A stretch of 64,000 bases of DNA from Rhodoplanes sp. Z2-YC6860 (GCF_001579845.1 NZ_CP007440.1:1740001-1804000); one strand, 5' to 3'. Counted from the stretch's first letter, positions 1 through 8,836 are shown. The notes: a model not told the origin generated them from the letters alone. Translations and numbers: made by a program.

Positions 1-146
1 CCGGCGCCGACAACGTGCTCTACGGCACCGACTTTCCGCACAATGTCGGCGACATGGCGGGTATCCTCGCTATGGTACGGGACTTGCCTCAAGATCAGGC
101 CGGAAAGGTCGCAGGCGGCAACGCGCGGCGGATTTTCGGACTCTGA
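1..146 (+). CDS. Amidohydrolase family protein, C-terminal end (partial)
   Basis: The reading frame beginning at base 3 encodes the last 47 residues of a protein whose start lies outside the window; the stop TGA is at 144-146. The visible piece begins GADNVLYGTDFPH, the usual C-terminal signature of the amidohydrolase 2 family (ACMSD-like TIM-barrel metal hydrolases), where the Asp of the GTDFP segment is a metal or catalytic ligand. It ends with a helix and the phrase NARRIFGL, again typical of the family. The substrate cannot be told from this fragment. The next gene, a tricarboxylate-type binding protein, starts 41 bases downstream on the same strand, so the two may be co-transcribed in a small-acid catabolic unit; that is inference. 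Confidence 0.8.
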   Translation, partial: GADNVLYGTDFPHNVGDMAGILAMVRDLPQDQAGKVAGGNARRIFGL

Positions 147-187
147 TTGATCGTGCGACGCGACGAGGGGTGACGACGAGGGGTGAC

Positions 188-1165
188 ATGGCGCGCTTCA
201 AATTCCAATCATCGGTGCTGACCATCGCGGCGGTCGCTCTGGCGCTGCTCGCGCAACATCCGGCCCGCGCGGAAACCTATCCGACCCGCACCATCAAGCT
301 CGTGGTGGGATTCGGCGCCGGTGGCGGCGTCGATATCGTGGCGCGGCTCGTCGCGCAGAAGATGCAGGAGTCGCTCGGCCAGAACGTCATCGTCGAGAAC
401 CGGCCTGGCGGCAACGCCATGTTGGGTCCCGACATGGTCGCGAAGTCGGCGCCCGACGGTTACACGTTGCTCTATGCCGCCGCGGGTCAGATGTCGGTGA
501 GTCCTGCGATCTATACGAAGATTCCCTATCAGCCGCTTCGTGACTTCGTGCCGATCTCCATGGTCGCAAGCTATCCGTTGCTGCTGATCGTCAGCCCCAA
601 TCATCCGGCGAAGAACCTGAAAGACTTCATCGCCTGGACCAAGGCCAATCCCGACAAGACCAACTACGGCGCAGCTTCCGCGGGCTTTCAGCTTTCGACC
701 GAGCTGTTCAAGCTGCGCACCGGCGCGGCCGGCCAGCCGATCGTGTTCCGCAGCACCAACGAGTCGGTCACCAACGTGATCGGCGAGCAGGTGACCTATG
801 GTTTTGCCGAGCCGCCACCGAGCCTGCCGCAAGTGCAGGCCGGCAAGGCGCGGGCGCTGGCGGTGACGGCGCCGAAGCGAATTCCCGAGTTGCCCGATGT
901 GCCGACCTTGCACGATGAAGGCATCGATGTGGATGTCCGGCTGTGGTCGGGACTTTTTGCTCCCGCCGGAACGCCGCCGGACATCATCAAGAAGCTCGAG
1001 GCCGAGTGCATGCGCATCGCGCAATTACCGGACGTCAAGGAGAGGCTCCGCGCGCTGTCGAGCGACGCGGTCGGCAGCAGCTCGGCCGAATTCACCAAGG
1101 AGCTCGGCGCCGAGATCAAGATGTGGACCGATGTGGCCCGGCAGGCAAAGCTGTCGTTCGAATAG
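188..1165 (+). CDS. Bug/TctC family tripartite tricarboxylate transporter substrate-binding protein
   Basis: This 325-residue protein has a signal peptide (hydrophobic stretch ending LLAQHPARA) followed by the TctC/Bug fold: YPTRTIKLVVGFGAGGGVD at the N-terminus, ENRPGGNAMLG, and APDGYTLLYA. Proteins of this family are periplasmic and bind small carboxylates or related molecules, normally for a TctAB membrane pair. No tctA or tctB gene is nearby, so the partner is unknown, as for most of these very numerous proteins. An in-frame GTG lies at 170, but the ATG at 188 is preceded by GAGGGG and is the better start. The 13-base string gacgaggggtgac is tandemly duplicated just before the start. Ligand unknown. 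Confidence 0.9.
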   Translation: MARFKFQSSVLTIAAVALALLAQHPARAETYPTRTIKLVVGFGAGGGVDIVARLVAQKMQESLGQNVIVENRPGGNAMLGPDMVAKSAPDGYTLLYAAAGQMSVSPAIYTKIPYQPLRDFVPISMVASYPLLLIVSPNHPAKNLKDFIAWTKANPDKTNYGAASAGFQLSTELFKLRTGAAGQPIVFRSTNESVTNVIGEQVTYGFAEPPPSLPQVQAGKARALAVTAPKRIPELPDVPTLHDEGIDVDVRLWSGLFAPAGTPPDIIKKLEAECMRIAQLPDVKERLRALSSDAVGSSSAEFTKELGAEIKMWTDVARQAKLSFE

Positions 1166-1172
1166 GGTGTGC

Positions 1173-1742
1173 TCAGTCGCGCGCGATGATCTCGCGCTCG
1201 TCGCGATGCACGGTGGCGCCAGGCGTGGGCCGTCCGGGCTTTCGTCGCATCAGAATCGAAGGCCTGCGCCAGCGGATCGCAGCGCGGCGCTTCTTGCGCG
1301 GCGCGGCGGTGCCGACGCTGATCTGTCCGAGCCGCTGGAACGGCTCGCGCAGCGCGCCTTCGCCGTCGTCGACCAGCAGCGGCACGCCGAGCACCCGGCT
1401 CCAGGATTTCCATTCGACCATCGCCTCGTCGCCGCGGTCGGCGACGAACAGCGGAACCGAGAGCGCGCTGTCGCGATGCTCGAGCATCACGGCGACGGCC
1501 GCCGGCTGGTCGCCGTCGGGCGGCAGGGTCTTGAGAGTGACCCCGCGGAATTCACGGATCGGCACGCCCACCTTCATGGGAATGCCGCGCACCGCGCGGC
1601 GCAATACGACGCGCTCGCGGTCGAGTTCGATGTTTCTGACCTGCCCATCCGCGCCGCCGTCGCGTGCTTCATAACGCGCAGGCAGAGCGTGAGGGTCGAG
1701 CCGCAACGCGCGGCTCGACCCCGAGGCACCTTCGGCACCCAT
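1173..1742 (-). CDS. DUF6101 family protein
   Basis: This 189-residue soluble protein matches the rhizobial DUF6101 family as I remember it: an N-terminal SSRALRLDPHALPARYEARD segment, a central segment with PMKVGVPIREFRGVTL, then a basic tail (PRKKRRAAIRWRRPSILMRR). No catalytic motif, signal peptide or membrane segment is visible and the function is unknown. Two starts are possible: ATG at 1790, without a ribosome site, and ATG at 1742, preceded by GAGG with a 9-base spacer; I chose the latter. It is convergent with the Bug gene, with only 7 bases between the two stops, and divergent from pmbA. Confidence 0.8.
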   Translation of the reverse strand: MGAEGASGSSRALRLDPHALPARYEARDGGADGQVRNIELDRERVVLRRAVRGIPMKVGVPIREFRGVTLKTLPPDGDQPAAVAVMLEHRDSALSVPLFVADRGDEAMVEWKSWSRVLGVPLLVDDGEGALREPFQRLGQISVGTAAPRKKRRAAIRWRRPSILMRRKPGRPTPGATVHRDEREIIARD

Positions 1743-2010
1743 GTTTTGACGCCTCAAACTCTTCCCAGCCGGACTTATTCGCCCGGTCATGCCGCAATGA
1801 TGCCGCAGGCCTGTCTGGATAAGCTTAAGGGGTGCGGTTAACCCGCATTAGCGAAATGGGCTTTCCCGGCCATGCTTGACGAGACCTTTCGGGGCAAGGT
1901 GCAAATTTTGCAAACGCTCTCGAATTGCCAGGGATTCGGCCTTATCTCTGGATGGCCAGCGGCCAATCCCTTGTCAGAGTTGGCCCCCCCACCTAAACCG
2001 TCAGTGCCTC

Positions 2011-3363
2011 ATGGATTCTCTGTTCGATCAATCCGCCCTCCAAACGCTCGCCGACCGGCTGATCAAGGCTGCGCGCGCGGCCGGCGCCGATGCCGCCGAC
2101 GCGGTCGCGATGCGTTCGGTATCCCAATCCGTTGACGTTCGTGACGGTGCTGTGGAGGAATCCCAGCGCGCCGAAGGCAATGACGTCGGCCTTCGCGTCA
2201 TGGTCGGCAAAAAGCAGGCGGTGGTCTCGACCAACGATCTAAGCAGCGATGGCGTCAACGCCCTGGCCGAGCGTGCGGTGGCCATGGCGCGCGTTGCGCC
2301 GGAGGATCGTTACGCCGGTCTTGCCGACCAGGATCTGCTCGCCAAGAGCTTCCCCGATCTCGATCTGATCGACCGTGAGCTGCCCGACACCGCGGCCCTT
2401 GAGGCCATGGCGCGCCGCGCCGAGGAGGCCGGTCGCGCCGTGAAGGGCGTCACCAAGTCCGGCGGCGCAGGCGCCTCGGTCGGCATCGGCGGCATGGTGC
2501 TGGTGACGAGCCACGGCTTCTCCGGCTCCTATCTCGGCTCGCGCCACAGCGTCTCGATGCAGGCGATCGCCGGCGAAGGCACCGGCATGGAGACCGACTA
2601 CGATTTCTCCTCGGCGCTGCACGCGACCGACCTCGACGATCCCGAAAAGATCGGCAGAACGGCCGGCGAGAAGGCGGTGGCGCGGCTCAACCCGCGCAAG
2701 GTTTCGACCCGCAAGGTGCCGGTGGTGTTCGACTGGAGCATCGCGGGATCGATCGTCGGCCATCTGGTCAGCGCCATCAACGGCAGCGCGATCGCGCGAA
2801 AGACGAGCTTCCTCAAGGACAAGATGGGCGAGCGCCTGTTCGCGGCCGGCATCAACATCATCGACGATCCGCTGCGAAAGCGGGGCTTGCGCTCGCGGCC
2901 GTTCGACGCCGAAGGTGTCGCCGGCAAGCGCATGGCGTTGATCGAAGACGGCGTGCTGAAGACCTGGATTCTGGACAGCGCGACCGGACGCGAGCTGGGC
3001 CTTGCCACCACGGGCCACGCCGGCCGCAGCGCGTCGTCGACGCCGTCGCCGTCGCCGACCAATCTGCATCTCGAAGCCGGCAAGCTCAGCCCCGAAGAGC
3101 TGATCAAGGACATCGACGAAGGCTTTTACGTCACCGACCTGATCGGGTCCGGCGCCAACATGGTCACCGGCGATTACAGCCGCGGTGCTGCGGGCTTCTG
3201 GATCGAGAAGGGCCAGCGCACCTATCCGGTCAGCGAAGTGACGATCGCCGGTCACATGCTTGACATGTTCCGCACCGTGACGCCGGCCAACAATCTGAGA
3301 TTCCGCTACGGCACCAACGCGCCGACCGTCCGGCTGGAAGGGCTGACGATTGCAGGCGTCTGA
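2011..3363 (+). CDS. pmbA: TldE/PmbA-type modulator of DNA gyrase family protein
   Basis: The 450-residue product matches the PmbA/TldE half of the TldD-TldE protease pair. In the family, TldD carries the zinc HExxxH motif and TldE is its partner; the pair trims peptides such as microcin B17 and degrades the CcdA antitoxin. Here no HExxxH is present, while PmbA-type segments are seen: RDGAVEESQRAEGNDVGLRV near the N-terminus, GMETDYDFSSA around residue 195, and VTGDYSRGAAGFWIEKG near the end. A longer frame is open upstream, but the family-like N-terminus (MDSLFDQSALQTLADRL) begins at the ATG at 2011. It overlaps the next gene by 14 bases, so the two are probably translated together. Confidence 0.92.
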   Translation: MDSLFDQSALQTLADRLIKAARAAGADAADAVAMRSVSQSVDVRDGAVEESQRAEGNDVGLRVMVGKKQAVVSTNDLSSDGVNALAERAVAMARVAPEDRYAGLADQDLLAKSFPDLDLIDRELPDTAALEAMARRAEEAGRAVKGVTKSGGAGASVGIGGMVLVTSHGFSGSYLGSRHSVSMQAIAGEGTGMETDYDFSSALHATDLDDPEKIGRTAGEKAVARLNPRKVSTRKVPVVFDWSIAGSIVGHLVSAINGSAIARKTSFLKDKMGERLFAAGINIIDDPLRKRGLRSRPFDAEGVAGKRMALIEDGVLKTWILDSATGRELGLATTGHAGRSASSTPSPSPTNLHLEAGKLSPEELIKDIDEGFYVTDLIGSGANMVTGDYSRGAAGFWIEKGQRTYPVSEVTIAGHMLDMFRTVTPANNLRFRYGTNAPTVRLEGLTIAGV

Positions 3364-4156
3364 GACCTCCACCGATTATCTGCGCGATTGCGAGAGGCTC
3401 GCCGTCGCGGTCCAGGAGGCTGGCGCCATCGCCATGAAGTTCTTCCGCGGTCCGCTGAAGAGCTGGACCAAGGGGGCGGGCGATTCCCCGGTCAGCGAAG
3501 CCGACATCGCCGCGAACGATCTTCTGCACAGGCACTTGCTCCGGGACGGCGACGGCTGGCTGTCGGAGGAAAGCGAGAATGACCCGAATCGTCTCGACGC
3601 TCGCCGGGTCTGGGTGATCGATCCCATTGATGGGACGCGGGCCTTCATCGCCGGTCGCGAGGACTGGACGATTTCGGCCGCGCTCGTGATCGGCGGGCGG
3701 CCGGTTGCCGCGGCGCTGTTTGCACCGGCGACCTCGGAACTGTTTCTGGCAACCGCGGGCGGTGGCGTCACACGCAACGGCGCGCCGGTCCATGTCACAA
3801 ATGGCGGGTTGGCCGGCACCCGGATCAGTGGGCCGAAACGCGTGCTGGAACGCATGGCCGCTCATGACACCGGAATTGTCGTGATGCCGCGCGTGCATTC
3901 GCTGGCTTTGCGGCTGGCGCGTGTGGCCCATGGCGAACTCGACGCCGCGATGGCCGGCGGCAACGGCCACGACTGGGACCTTGCGGCTGCCGATCTTTTG
4001 GTGCACGAAGCCGGAGGCGTGATGACCGCACTCGACGGCGGGACGCTCGTTTACAACCGGCCCGATCCGGTTCACAGCGTCCTTATTGCTGCGGGACGCG
4101 AGCGGCACGCCGCGCTGGTCGATCTTGTGCGCGCCCAGACCAGCGAGCCGGGATAA
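3350..4156 (+). CDS. Inositol monophosphatase / 3'(2'),5'-bisphosphate nucleotidase (CysQ-like)
   Basis: A 268-residue phosphatase of the inositol monophosphatase superfamily. The metal-binding signatures are visible: EE at residues 73-74, DPIDGTRAF at 91-99, and WDLAAADLLVHEAGG in the C-terminal half. Family members act on myo-inositol phosphates, 3'-phosphoadenosine 5'-phosphate (CysQ) or fructose 1,6-bisphosphate using Mg2+; CysQ is the likeliest role but sequence alone does not decide. The first usable codon is TTG at 3350, inside the end of pmbA; this rare start and 14-base overlap suggest translational coupling. The gene sits at the head of a lipopolysaccharide block, a neighbourhood common in Rhizobiales. 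Confidence 0.88.
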   Translation: MQASETSTDYLRDCERLAVAVQEAGAIAMKFFRGPLKSWTKGAGDSPVSEADIAANDLLHRHLLRDGDGWLSEESENDPNRLDARRVWVIDPIDGTRAFIAGREDWTISAALVIGGRPVAAALFAPATSELFLATAGGGVTRNGAPVHVTNGGLAGTRISGPKRVLERMAAHDTGIVVMPRVHSLALRLARVAHGELDAAMAGGNGHDWDLAAADLLVHEAGGVMTALDGGTLVYNRPDPVHSVLIAAGRERHAALVDLVRAQTSEPG

Positions 4157-4206
4157 CCCGCGCGCGCTCATCGCGCATGGCGAACGAACGGCGAAGGATT
4201 GAGGCT

Positions 4207-4458
4207 ATGTCCGCAGCACCCAGCAAGCAGCTTCTTCATCTTGTCATCGGCGGCGAACTGACCGGCATCGACACAACCGAATTCAAGGACCTGGACAAGG
4301 TCGACATCGTCGGCGTCTATCCGAACTACGCTGCGGCCCACGTGGCCTGGAAGGCCAAGGCGCAGCAGACCGTCGACAACGCCCAGACGCGCTATTTCAT
4401 TGTCCATTTGCATCGTCTGATGGATCCTGAAGCGACCGGCCCAGGCTCGGGTCGCTGA
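4207..4458 (+). CDS. DUF4170 domain-containing small protein
   Basis: An 83-residue soluble protein of the alphaproteobacterial DUF4170 family, with the core LLHLVIGGELTGIDTTEFKD, DIVGVYPNYAAAHVAWKAKA and a final HLHRLMDPE. No function is known for the family, but it habitually lies between a CysQ-like phosphatase gene and the lipid A/Kdo genes, as here, so an envelope-linked role is a fair guess from context only. An earlier in-frame ATG exists at 4177, but the ATG at 4207 is preceded by AAGGATTGAGG and is the better start. Confidence 0.85.
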   Translation: MSAAPSKQLLHLVIGGELTGIDTTEFKDLDKVDIVGVYPNYAAAHVAWKAKAQQTVDNAQTRYFIVHLHRLMDPEATGPGSGR

Positions 4459-4484
4459 GCCGGCCGCTGGTCTGGCTTTGTCGT

Positions 4485-5198
4485 ATGGTGTCATTCCGGA
4501 AGTTAACCCACGCGCCTTGGTTCCAAAGGGCGGCCGGCGTTACCGCAGCGCACTATCTGCAACTGGTCTGGCACACGACGCGGTTCGCCGTTGAGCCGCT
4601 GGATGCTCTGGAGCGGATTCCGCAGCATGCTCCGCTGATCCTTGCGTTCTGGCACGGGCAGCACTTCTTGACGCCGTTCGTCAAGCCGCCGAACCTGCGC
4701 GCCAAGGTCTTGATCTCTCGTCATCGCGACGGCGAGATCAATGCGGTCGCTGCGGAGCGGCTCGGCATCGAAACGATCCGCGGTTCAGGCACGCATGGCA
4801 CCGACTTCGCGAAGAAGGGTGGCGTGTTCGGTTTCAGTGAGCTGGTTCGAGCCCTCAAAGAAGGCTGCAACGTTGCCATGACAGCCGACGTTCCCAAGGT
4901 GTCCCGGGTTGCAGGGTTTGGTATCGTCAAGTTGGCGCAGATGTCCGGCCGGCCGATCTATCCGGTGGCGATCGCGACGCGGAGGCGCTTCGTGCTCGAC
5001 AACTGGGACCGCACCACGATCAATCTCCCGTTTGGCCGCGGCGGCGGCGTGGCCGGCGCGCCGATCCACGTGCCGCTCGATGCCGACAGCCAGACACTGG
5101 AACTCGCGCGCCGCGCTGTCGAGGACTCGCTCAACGCCGTGACGGCCCGGGCTTATGAACTCGCCGACGGCACCACCGGGGAGCAGGCCGGTGGCTAG
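4485..5198 (+). CDS. DUF374 lysophospholipid acyltransferase family protein
   Basis: A 237-residue protein of the DUF374 family, a branch of the LPLAT acyltransferase superfamily. The family motifs are visible: FWHGQHF at residues 55-61, ISRHRDGE at 77-84, RGSGTHG at about 99-105, and MTADVPKVSRV, which replaces the canonical PDGP segment. Members are membrane-associated and thought to acylate a lipid acceptor; the acceptor here is not established, although the position directly before waaA and lpxK points to lipid A or a related envelope lipid. A hydrophobic patch near the N-terminus (ITLAFWHG region) fits peripheral membrane attachment. The stop overlaps the start region of waaA. Confidence 0.85.
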   Translation: MVSFRKLTHAPWFQRAAGVTAAHYLQLVWHTTRFAVEPLDALERIPQHAPLILAFWHGQHFLTPFVKPPNLRAKVLISRHRDGEINAVAAERLGIETIRGSGTHGTDFAKKGGVFGFSELVRALKEGCNVAMTADVPKVSRVAGFGIVKLAQMSGRPIYPVAIATRRRFVLDNWDRTTINLPFGRGGGVAGAPIHVPLDADSQTLELARRAVEDSLNAVTARAYELADGTTGEQAGG

Positions 5199-6498
5199 TC
5201 GGACGCCGTTCACGCTGCGGGTCTATCAGGGGCTGACCTCCGCCTCGGTGCCGGTCGCCGATCTCGTGCTCAAGTCCCGTCTCAAGCGCGGCAAGGAGCA
5301 TCCGACCCGTTGGCCGGAGCGGCGCGGGCAAACCGAGGCGACGCGGCCGGACGGCCCTCTGGTGTGGATGCATTGCGCAAGCGTCGGCGAATTTTTGGCG
5401 ATCCTGCCGCTGATCGAGCGGCTTGATGGGCGCGACATCCATCTGCTGGTGACGTCGGGCACGGTGACCTCGGCCGAGGTGGCGAAGCAACGGCTGCCGG
5501 AGGACGTGATCCATCAATTCGTTCCGATGGACGTGCCGCAATTCGTCGGTCGCTTCCTCAACCATTGGAAGCCAGATCTTGCGCTGTTCGTCGAATCCGA
5601 TCTGTGGCCGAACTTGATTACGGCGAGCGCGCGCCGGAAGATTCCGCTGATCCTGATCAACGGCCGGCTGTCGGAGCGCTCGTTCCGCCGCTGGCGGCGC
5701 ACGCCGCGCACCATCGGCGCGCTGCTCAGCCATTTCGATCTGTGCCTTGCGCAATCGGCCGAGGACGCCGCGCGCTACGCGGGCCTCGGCGCGCCGCGCT
5801 ATGTCACCACCGGCAACCTCAAGCTCGATGCGCCGGCGCCGCCGGCCAACCCCGAGAAGCTCTGGGCGCTGCAAGGCGCGATCGGACAGCGTCCGGTTAT
5901 CGTCGGAGCCTCCACGCATCCGGGCGAGGAGGCGGCGCTGATCGATGTTCACCGCCGCCTGCGGCACAGCTTCCCGGGGCTGTTGACGATTCTCGTGCCG
6001 CGGCATCCGGAGCGCGGGCCCGGCATTACCGAGATCGCGCGCGTCGCAGGCCTCAACCATGCGCAGCGCTCGGTTGGCGAGATGCCCAACCGCGACACCG
6101 AGATCTACATCGCCGACACGCTCGGCGAACTCGGCCTGTTCTATCGCCTTGCGCCGATCGTCTTTGTCGGCGGTTCGCTGGTGCATCACGGCGGGCAGAA
6201 CCCGATCGAGGCCGCGAAGCTTGGAGCCGCGATCCTGCACGGGCCTCATGTCTGGAACTTCGGTGAAATCTATACGGCGCTCGACGCTGCGGGCGGGGCT
6301 GAACTGGTCACCGACGTGGGCAAGCTCACGGTTCGCATCGGCTCCTGGCTGAAAGACAACGAGGCGCGCAAGAAGGTGGCACAGACCGGCCTGAAGGCCA
6401 TGGACACGCTTGCCGGCGCACTCGACCGCACCGTTTCTGCGCTCGATCCTTATCTGATGCAGTTCCGCCTGGAGCGGCAAGCGGGCGAAGGGGCCTGA
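5191..6498 (+). CDS. waaA: 3-deoxy-D-manno-octulosonic acid (Kdo) transferase
   Basis: WaaA (KdtA) transfers Kdo from CMP-Kdo to lipid IVA at the inner membrane, the first step of lipopolysaccharide core assembly. The family pattern is clear: the N-terminal RWPERRG segment aligned with the RWGER segment that carries the catalytic Glu, WMHCASVGEF, VTSGTVTSAEV, FVESDLWPN, GASTHPGEE, VPRHPERG, FVGGSLVHHGGQNPIEAA and GPHVWNF. Length is 435 residues from the GTG at 5191, which has GGGGAG upstream and overlaps the preceding stop; an ATG at 5155 would add 12 residues. It is the third gene of a tightly packed run ending in lpxK. Confidence 0.93.
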   Translation: MASRTPFTLRVYQGLTSASVPVADLVLKSRLKRGKEHPTRWPERRGQTEATRPDGPLVWMHCASVGEFLAILPLIERLDGRDIHLLVTSGTVTSAEVAKQRLPEDVIHQFVPMDVPQFVGRFLNHWKPDLALFVESDLWPNLITASARRKIPLILINGRLSERSFRRWRRTPRTIGALLSHFDLCLAQSAEDAARYAGLGAPRYVTTGNLKLDAPAPPANPEKLWALQGAIGQRPVIVGASTHPGEEAALIDVHRRLRHSFPGLLTILVPRHPERGPGITEIARVAGLNHAQRSVGEMPNRDTEIYIADTLGELGLFYRLAPIVFVGGSLVHHGGQNPIEAAKLGAAILHGPHVWNFGEIYTALDAAGGAELVTDVGKLTVRIGSWLKDNEARKKVAQTGLKAMDTLAGALDRTVSALDPYLMQFRLERQAGEGA

Positions 6499-6505
6499 GA
6501 CCACG

Positions 6506-7504
6506 ATGCGCGACCCGGCGTTCTGGTGGCGCCCGGCGGGACTTGCGGCGGGCCTGCTCGCGCCGCTCGGCGCGATCTATGGCGCGGTGGCGGGCGCCCG
6601 TATGGCGAAGCCGGGCCGCGGCGCAGGCGTGCCGGTCGTCTGTGTCGGTAATCTGACGCTGGGCGGGGCCGGCAAGACGCCGGCCGCGATTCTCGTGGCG
6701 CAAATTCTCACCGAAGCCGGCCGCAAGGCATTCGTGCTGAGCCGTGGCTATGGCGGCACGCTCGCGGGACCGGTGCGCGTCGAGCCGGAACGTCATCGTG
6801 CGGCCGAGGTTGGCGACGAACCGTTGCTGCTTGCGCGCATGGCGCCGACCATCGTGGCGCGAGATCGTGGAGCGGGTGCCGAGGCTGCGCGTGCGGCAGG
6901 CGCGGCCGCGATCGTGATGGATGACGGCTTCCAGAGCCCGAACCTGCACAAGGACATCTCGATCCTGGTGGTCGATGGCCGTCGTGGCATCGGCAACGCG
7001 CGGGTGTTTCCCGCGGGGCCCTTGCGCGCGCCACTCTATGCGCAGCTTCAGCGCGCCGGTGCTGTGCTGGTGATCGGGCAGGGCACCGCGGGTGATGCGG
7101 CGGGGCGGTTGGCGCTGGCGCGCGGCTTGCCGGTGTTTCACGGCCGGCTCGAACCTGATGGCGAGACGCTCTCGGCCCTTCGGAGCAAGCCCGTGCTGGC
7201 TTTCGCGGGGATCGGCGATCCGGAAAAATTCTTCGCCACGCTTGCGGACGCCGGCCTCGATGTGCGCGCCCGGGTGTCGTTTCCCGATCACCACCGCTTC
7301 AGTCGCGAGGAAGCGGACAGCCTTGTCCGCCGTGCGACGCGCGAAGGTCTAGTGCCGCTCACGACCGAAAAGGATATGGCGCGGCTCTCAGGAGATCCCG
7401 GCGCGACGGTGCTCGCGGGCACTGCGGAGGTTTTGCCGGTGCGGCTCGTCGTCACCGAACAAAGCGAATTCCGGGATTTGATCTTGCGGGCGGTTGGCGC
7501 CTGA
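6506..7504 (+). CDS. lpxK: Tetraacyldisaccharide 4'-kinase
   Basis: LpxK phosphorylates the 4' position of the tetraacyl disaccharide to give lipid IVA, the substrate of WaaA, at the inner membrane. The 332-residue product has the LpxK P-loop (VGNLTLGGAGKTP, residues 48-59), the SRGYGG segment, VGDEPLLLA, the MDDGFQSPNL segment with the conserved DDG-Q, and FPDHHRFS in the C-terminal half. A hydrophobic N-terminal stretch (residues 10-30) anchors it to the membrane, as in the family. It follows waaA by 7 bases and is convergent with the DUF2093 gene, with 3 bases between stops. Confidence 0.95.
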   Translation: MRDPAFWWRPAGLAAGLLAPLGAIYGAVAGARMAKPGRGAGVPVVCVGNLTLGGAGKTPAAILVAQILTEAGRKAFVLSRGYGGTLAGPVRVEPERHRAAEVGDEPLLLARMAPTIVARDRGAGAEAARAAGAAAIVMDDGFQSPNLHKDISILVVDGRRGIGNARVFPAGPLRAPLYAQLQRAGAVLVIGQGTAGDAAGRLALARGLPVFHGRLEPDGETLSALRSKPVLAFAGIGDPEKFFATLADAGLDVRARVSFPDHHRFSREEADSLVRRATREGLVPLTTEKDMARLSGDPGATVLAGTAEVLPVRLVVTEQSEFRDLILRAVGA

Positions 7505-7507
7505 CAG

Positions 7508-7732
7508 CTACTTGGCCTGCTCGCTCTGGAGCCGCTGCAGCACCGCCTCAGGGGACGAATAGGCCTCCTGAAAGTCCACGCTCCAGTATTTCAGCTCTTC
7601 CAGCGGGATCGGCACGCTCGTGACGGCGCAGCGGACGAAAGCGCCCGGGCGCACGATCCTGAAATCCCCATCGAGGAATTTGACCTCGGCTTCTCCCGCC
7701 ATGGGCGGCGGACGGTCGTAACGGTTCAGCAC
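7508..7732 (-). CDS. DUF2093 domain-containing small protein
   Basis: A 74-residue protein of the DUF2093 family, known from Rhizobiales and usually located next to lpxK. Family-like segments are EAEVKFLDGDFRIVRPGAFVRCAV and a C-terminal PIPLEELKYWSVDFQEAY. The start is GTG at 7732, with GGAG seven bases upstream. No function is known. The protein is soluble, with no signal peptide. Confidence 0.88.
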   Translation of the reverse strand: MLNRYDRPPPMAGEAEVKFLDGDFRIVRPGAFVRCAVTSVPIPLEELKYWSVDFQEAYSSPEAVLQRLQSEQAK

Positions 7733-7942
7733 ATCAATTCTCCGCCGTCATAAAAAATGGCAATCATGGCCATTCTAAGCGCGTGCGAATTCGAGATCGG
7801 GGCACTGGCTTGGCCCCAAGATATTCGTTCGGCGCCGCGTATCAAACCCTTTCTATGGTCGCTTCATCTGCGGTTCAGCAAGCCGTGTGATATCATGCGG
7901 CGGAACGGGCCGGGGGGATCCGTTCGCGGGATATCGGCCACC
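7733..7942. other. Divergent intergenic region, no gene recognised
   Basis: These 210 bases separate the divergent DUF2093 and hydrolase genes. The hydrolase frame stays open back to 7757, but the stretch 7757-7942 does not read like protein of this family and lacks a signal peptide, so I treat it as untranslated leader carrying both promoters. No convincing -35/-10 pair or operator was identified. Confidence 0.4.
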
Positions 7943-8782
7943 ATGCGAGCGGTTTTCGCGGTTCTGATTGCCGCAGCGGCGAGCGTCGCTGCCTGGCCTG
8001 CCCTGGCGGCGGGCAATCCCGAAATCGTTGAAATTCCTCGCGACGAGCACCTCAAGCTCAAGGCCGCGCTGTACCGCCCTGAGGGCGCAGGCCCGTTTCC
8101 GGCGGTGATTGGCCTGCACAACTGCACCGGTCTGAAAAACAACTCCGGCGAAATTGGCGTTCGCTACCGCGACTGGGGCCAGCGCCTGGCCAAGCAAGGC
8201 TTCGCGGTGCTGTTTCCCGATAGCAACGGCTCACGCGGGCTTGGCAGCCAATGCGGCAATCCGGGCCAGCGTTCGCTGCGCAACGATCGCGAGCGTGTGA
8301 CGGATGCCGCCGCGGCGCGGAAATGGCTGCAGCAGCAGTCGTGGGTTCAAGCCGACCGGGTGTCGCTCATGGGCTGGTCGAGCGGCGGGATCGCGACGCT
8401 GTGGACGGTGCGGACCGCCAGGATGCCGGTGGAGGGCACCGACTTCCGCTCAGCGGTCGCGTTCTATCCGGGATGCCGGCGGCTGACCAATGCGGCGTGG
8501 AGCGCGCGAGTGCCCACGCTCATTCTGATCGGCCGCGCCGACGACCAGACGTCGGCTGCCGCCTGTCAGCAGATGGTGGCCGGCGCCCGCGGCCGCAGCG
8601 CCCGCGTCGTGATCCAGGTCTATCCCGGCGCCTACCACGATTTCGATCACCCGAACCGCCCGCTGCATGTGCGGTCCGGCATGGCGTTCTCGAGCGACGG
8701 CTCCGGCAAGGTCCACACCGGCACGCACCCTTCGGCGCGTGCCGATGCCTTGAGCCGTGTGCCGGACTGGTTCCGGCAGTAG
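7943..8782 (+). CDS. Secreted dienelactone-hydrolase-family alpha/beta hydrolase
   Basis: A 279-residue alpha/beta hydrolase with a signal peptide (residues 1-23, ending PALAAG). The nucleophile elbow is GWSSGG (Ser146 in the GxSxG), the acid is likely the Asp in LIGRADDQTSA, and the catalytic His lies in GAYHDFD. HNCTGL after the first strand is typical of dienelactone-hydrolase-like proteins. Substrate unknown; in this family periplasmic members act on esters or lactones. I chose the ATG at 7943 because a signal peptide begins there; the frame is open 186 bases further upstream. Confidence 0.85.
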   Translation: MRAVFAVLIAAAASVAAWPALAAGNPEIVEIPRDEHLKLKAALYRPEGAGPFPAVIGLHNCTGLKNNSGEIGVRYRDWGQRLAKQGFAVLFPDSNGSRGLGSQCGNPGQRSLRNDRERVTDAAAARKWLQQQSWVQADRVSLMGWSSGGIATLWTVRTARMPVEGTDFRSAVAFYPGCRRLTNAAWSARVPTLILIGRADDQTSAAACQQMVAGARGRSARVVIQVYPGAYHDFDHPNRPLHVRSGMAFSSDGSGKVHTGTHPSARADALSRVPDWFRQ

Positions 8783-8795
8783 CTTACTTGAGCGC

Positions 8796-8836
8796 GATCT
8801 TTTCCGAAAACCGCTTCACGCTTTTCGGGATCATGC
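8796..8836. repeat. Palindromic intergenic repeat, family A (copy 1)
   Basis: The element reads gatcttttccgaaaaccg, then cttcacg, then cttttcgggatcatgc; the outer arms (GATC..TTCCGAAAA and TTTTCGGGATC) are inverted repeats that would form a hairpin. A near-identical copy is at 26638-26706 and a looser relative at 15198-15242. Elements of this kind are common between genes in Bradyrhizobium and relatives. The stop codon of the cyclase gene (8831-8833) lies inside it. Confidence 0.75.
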
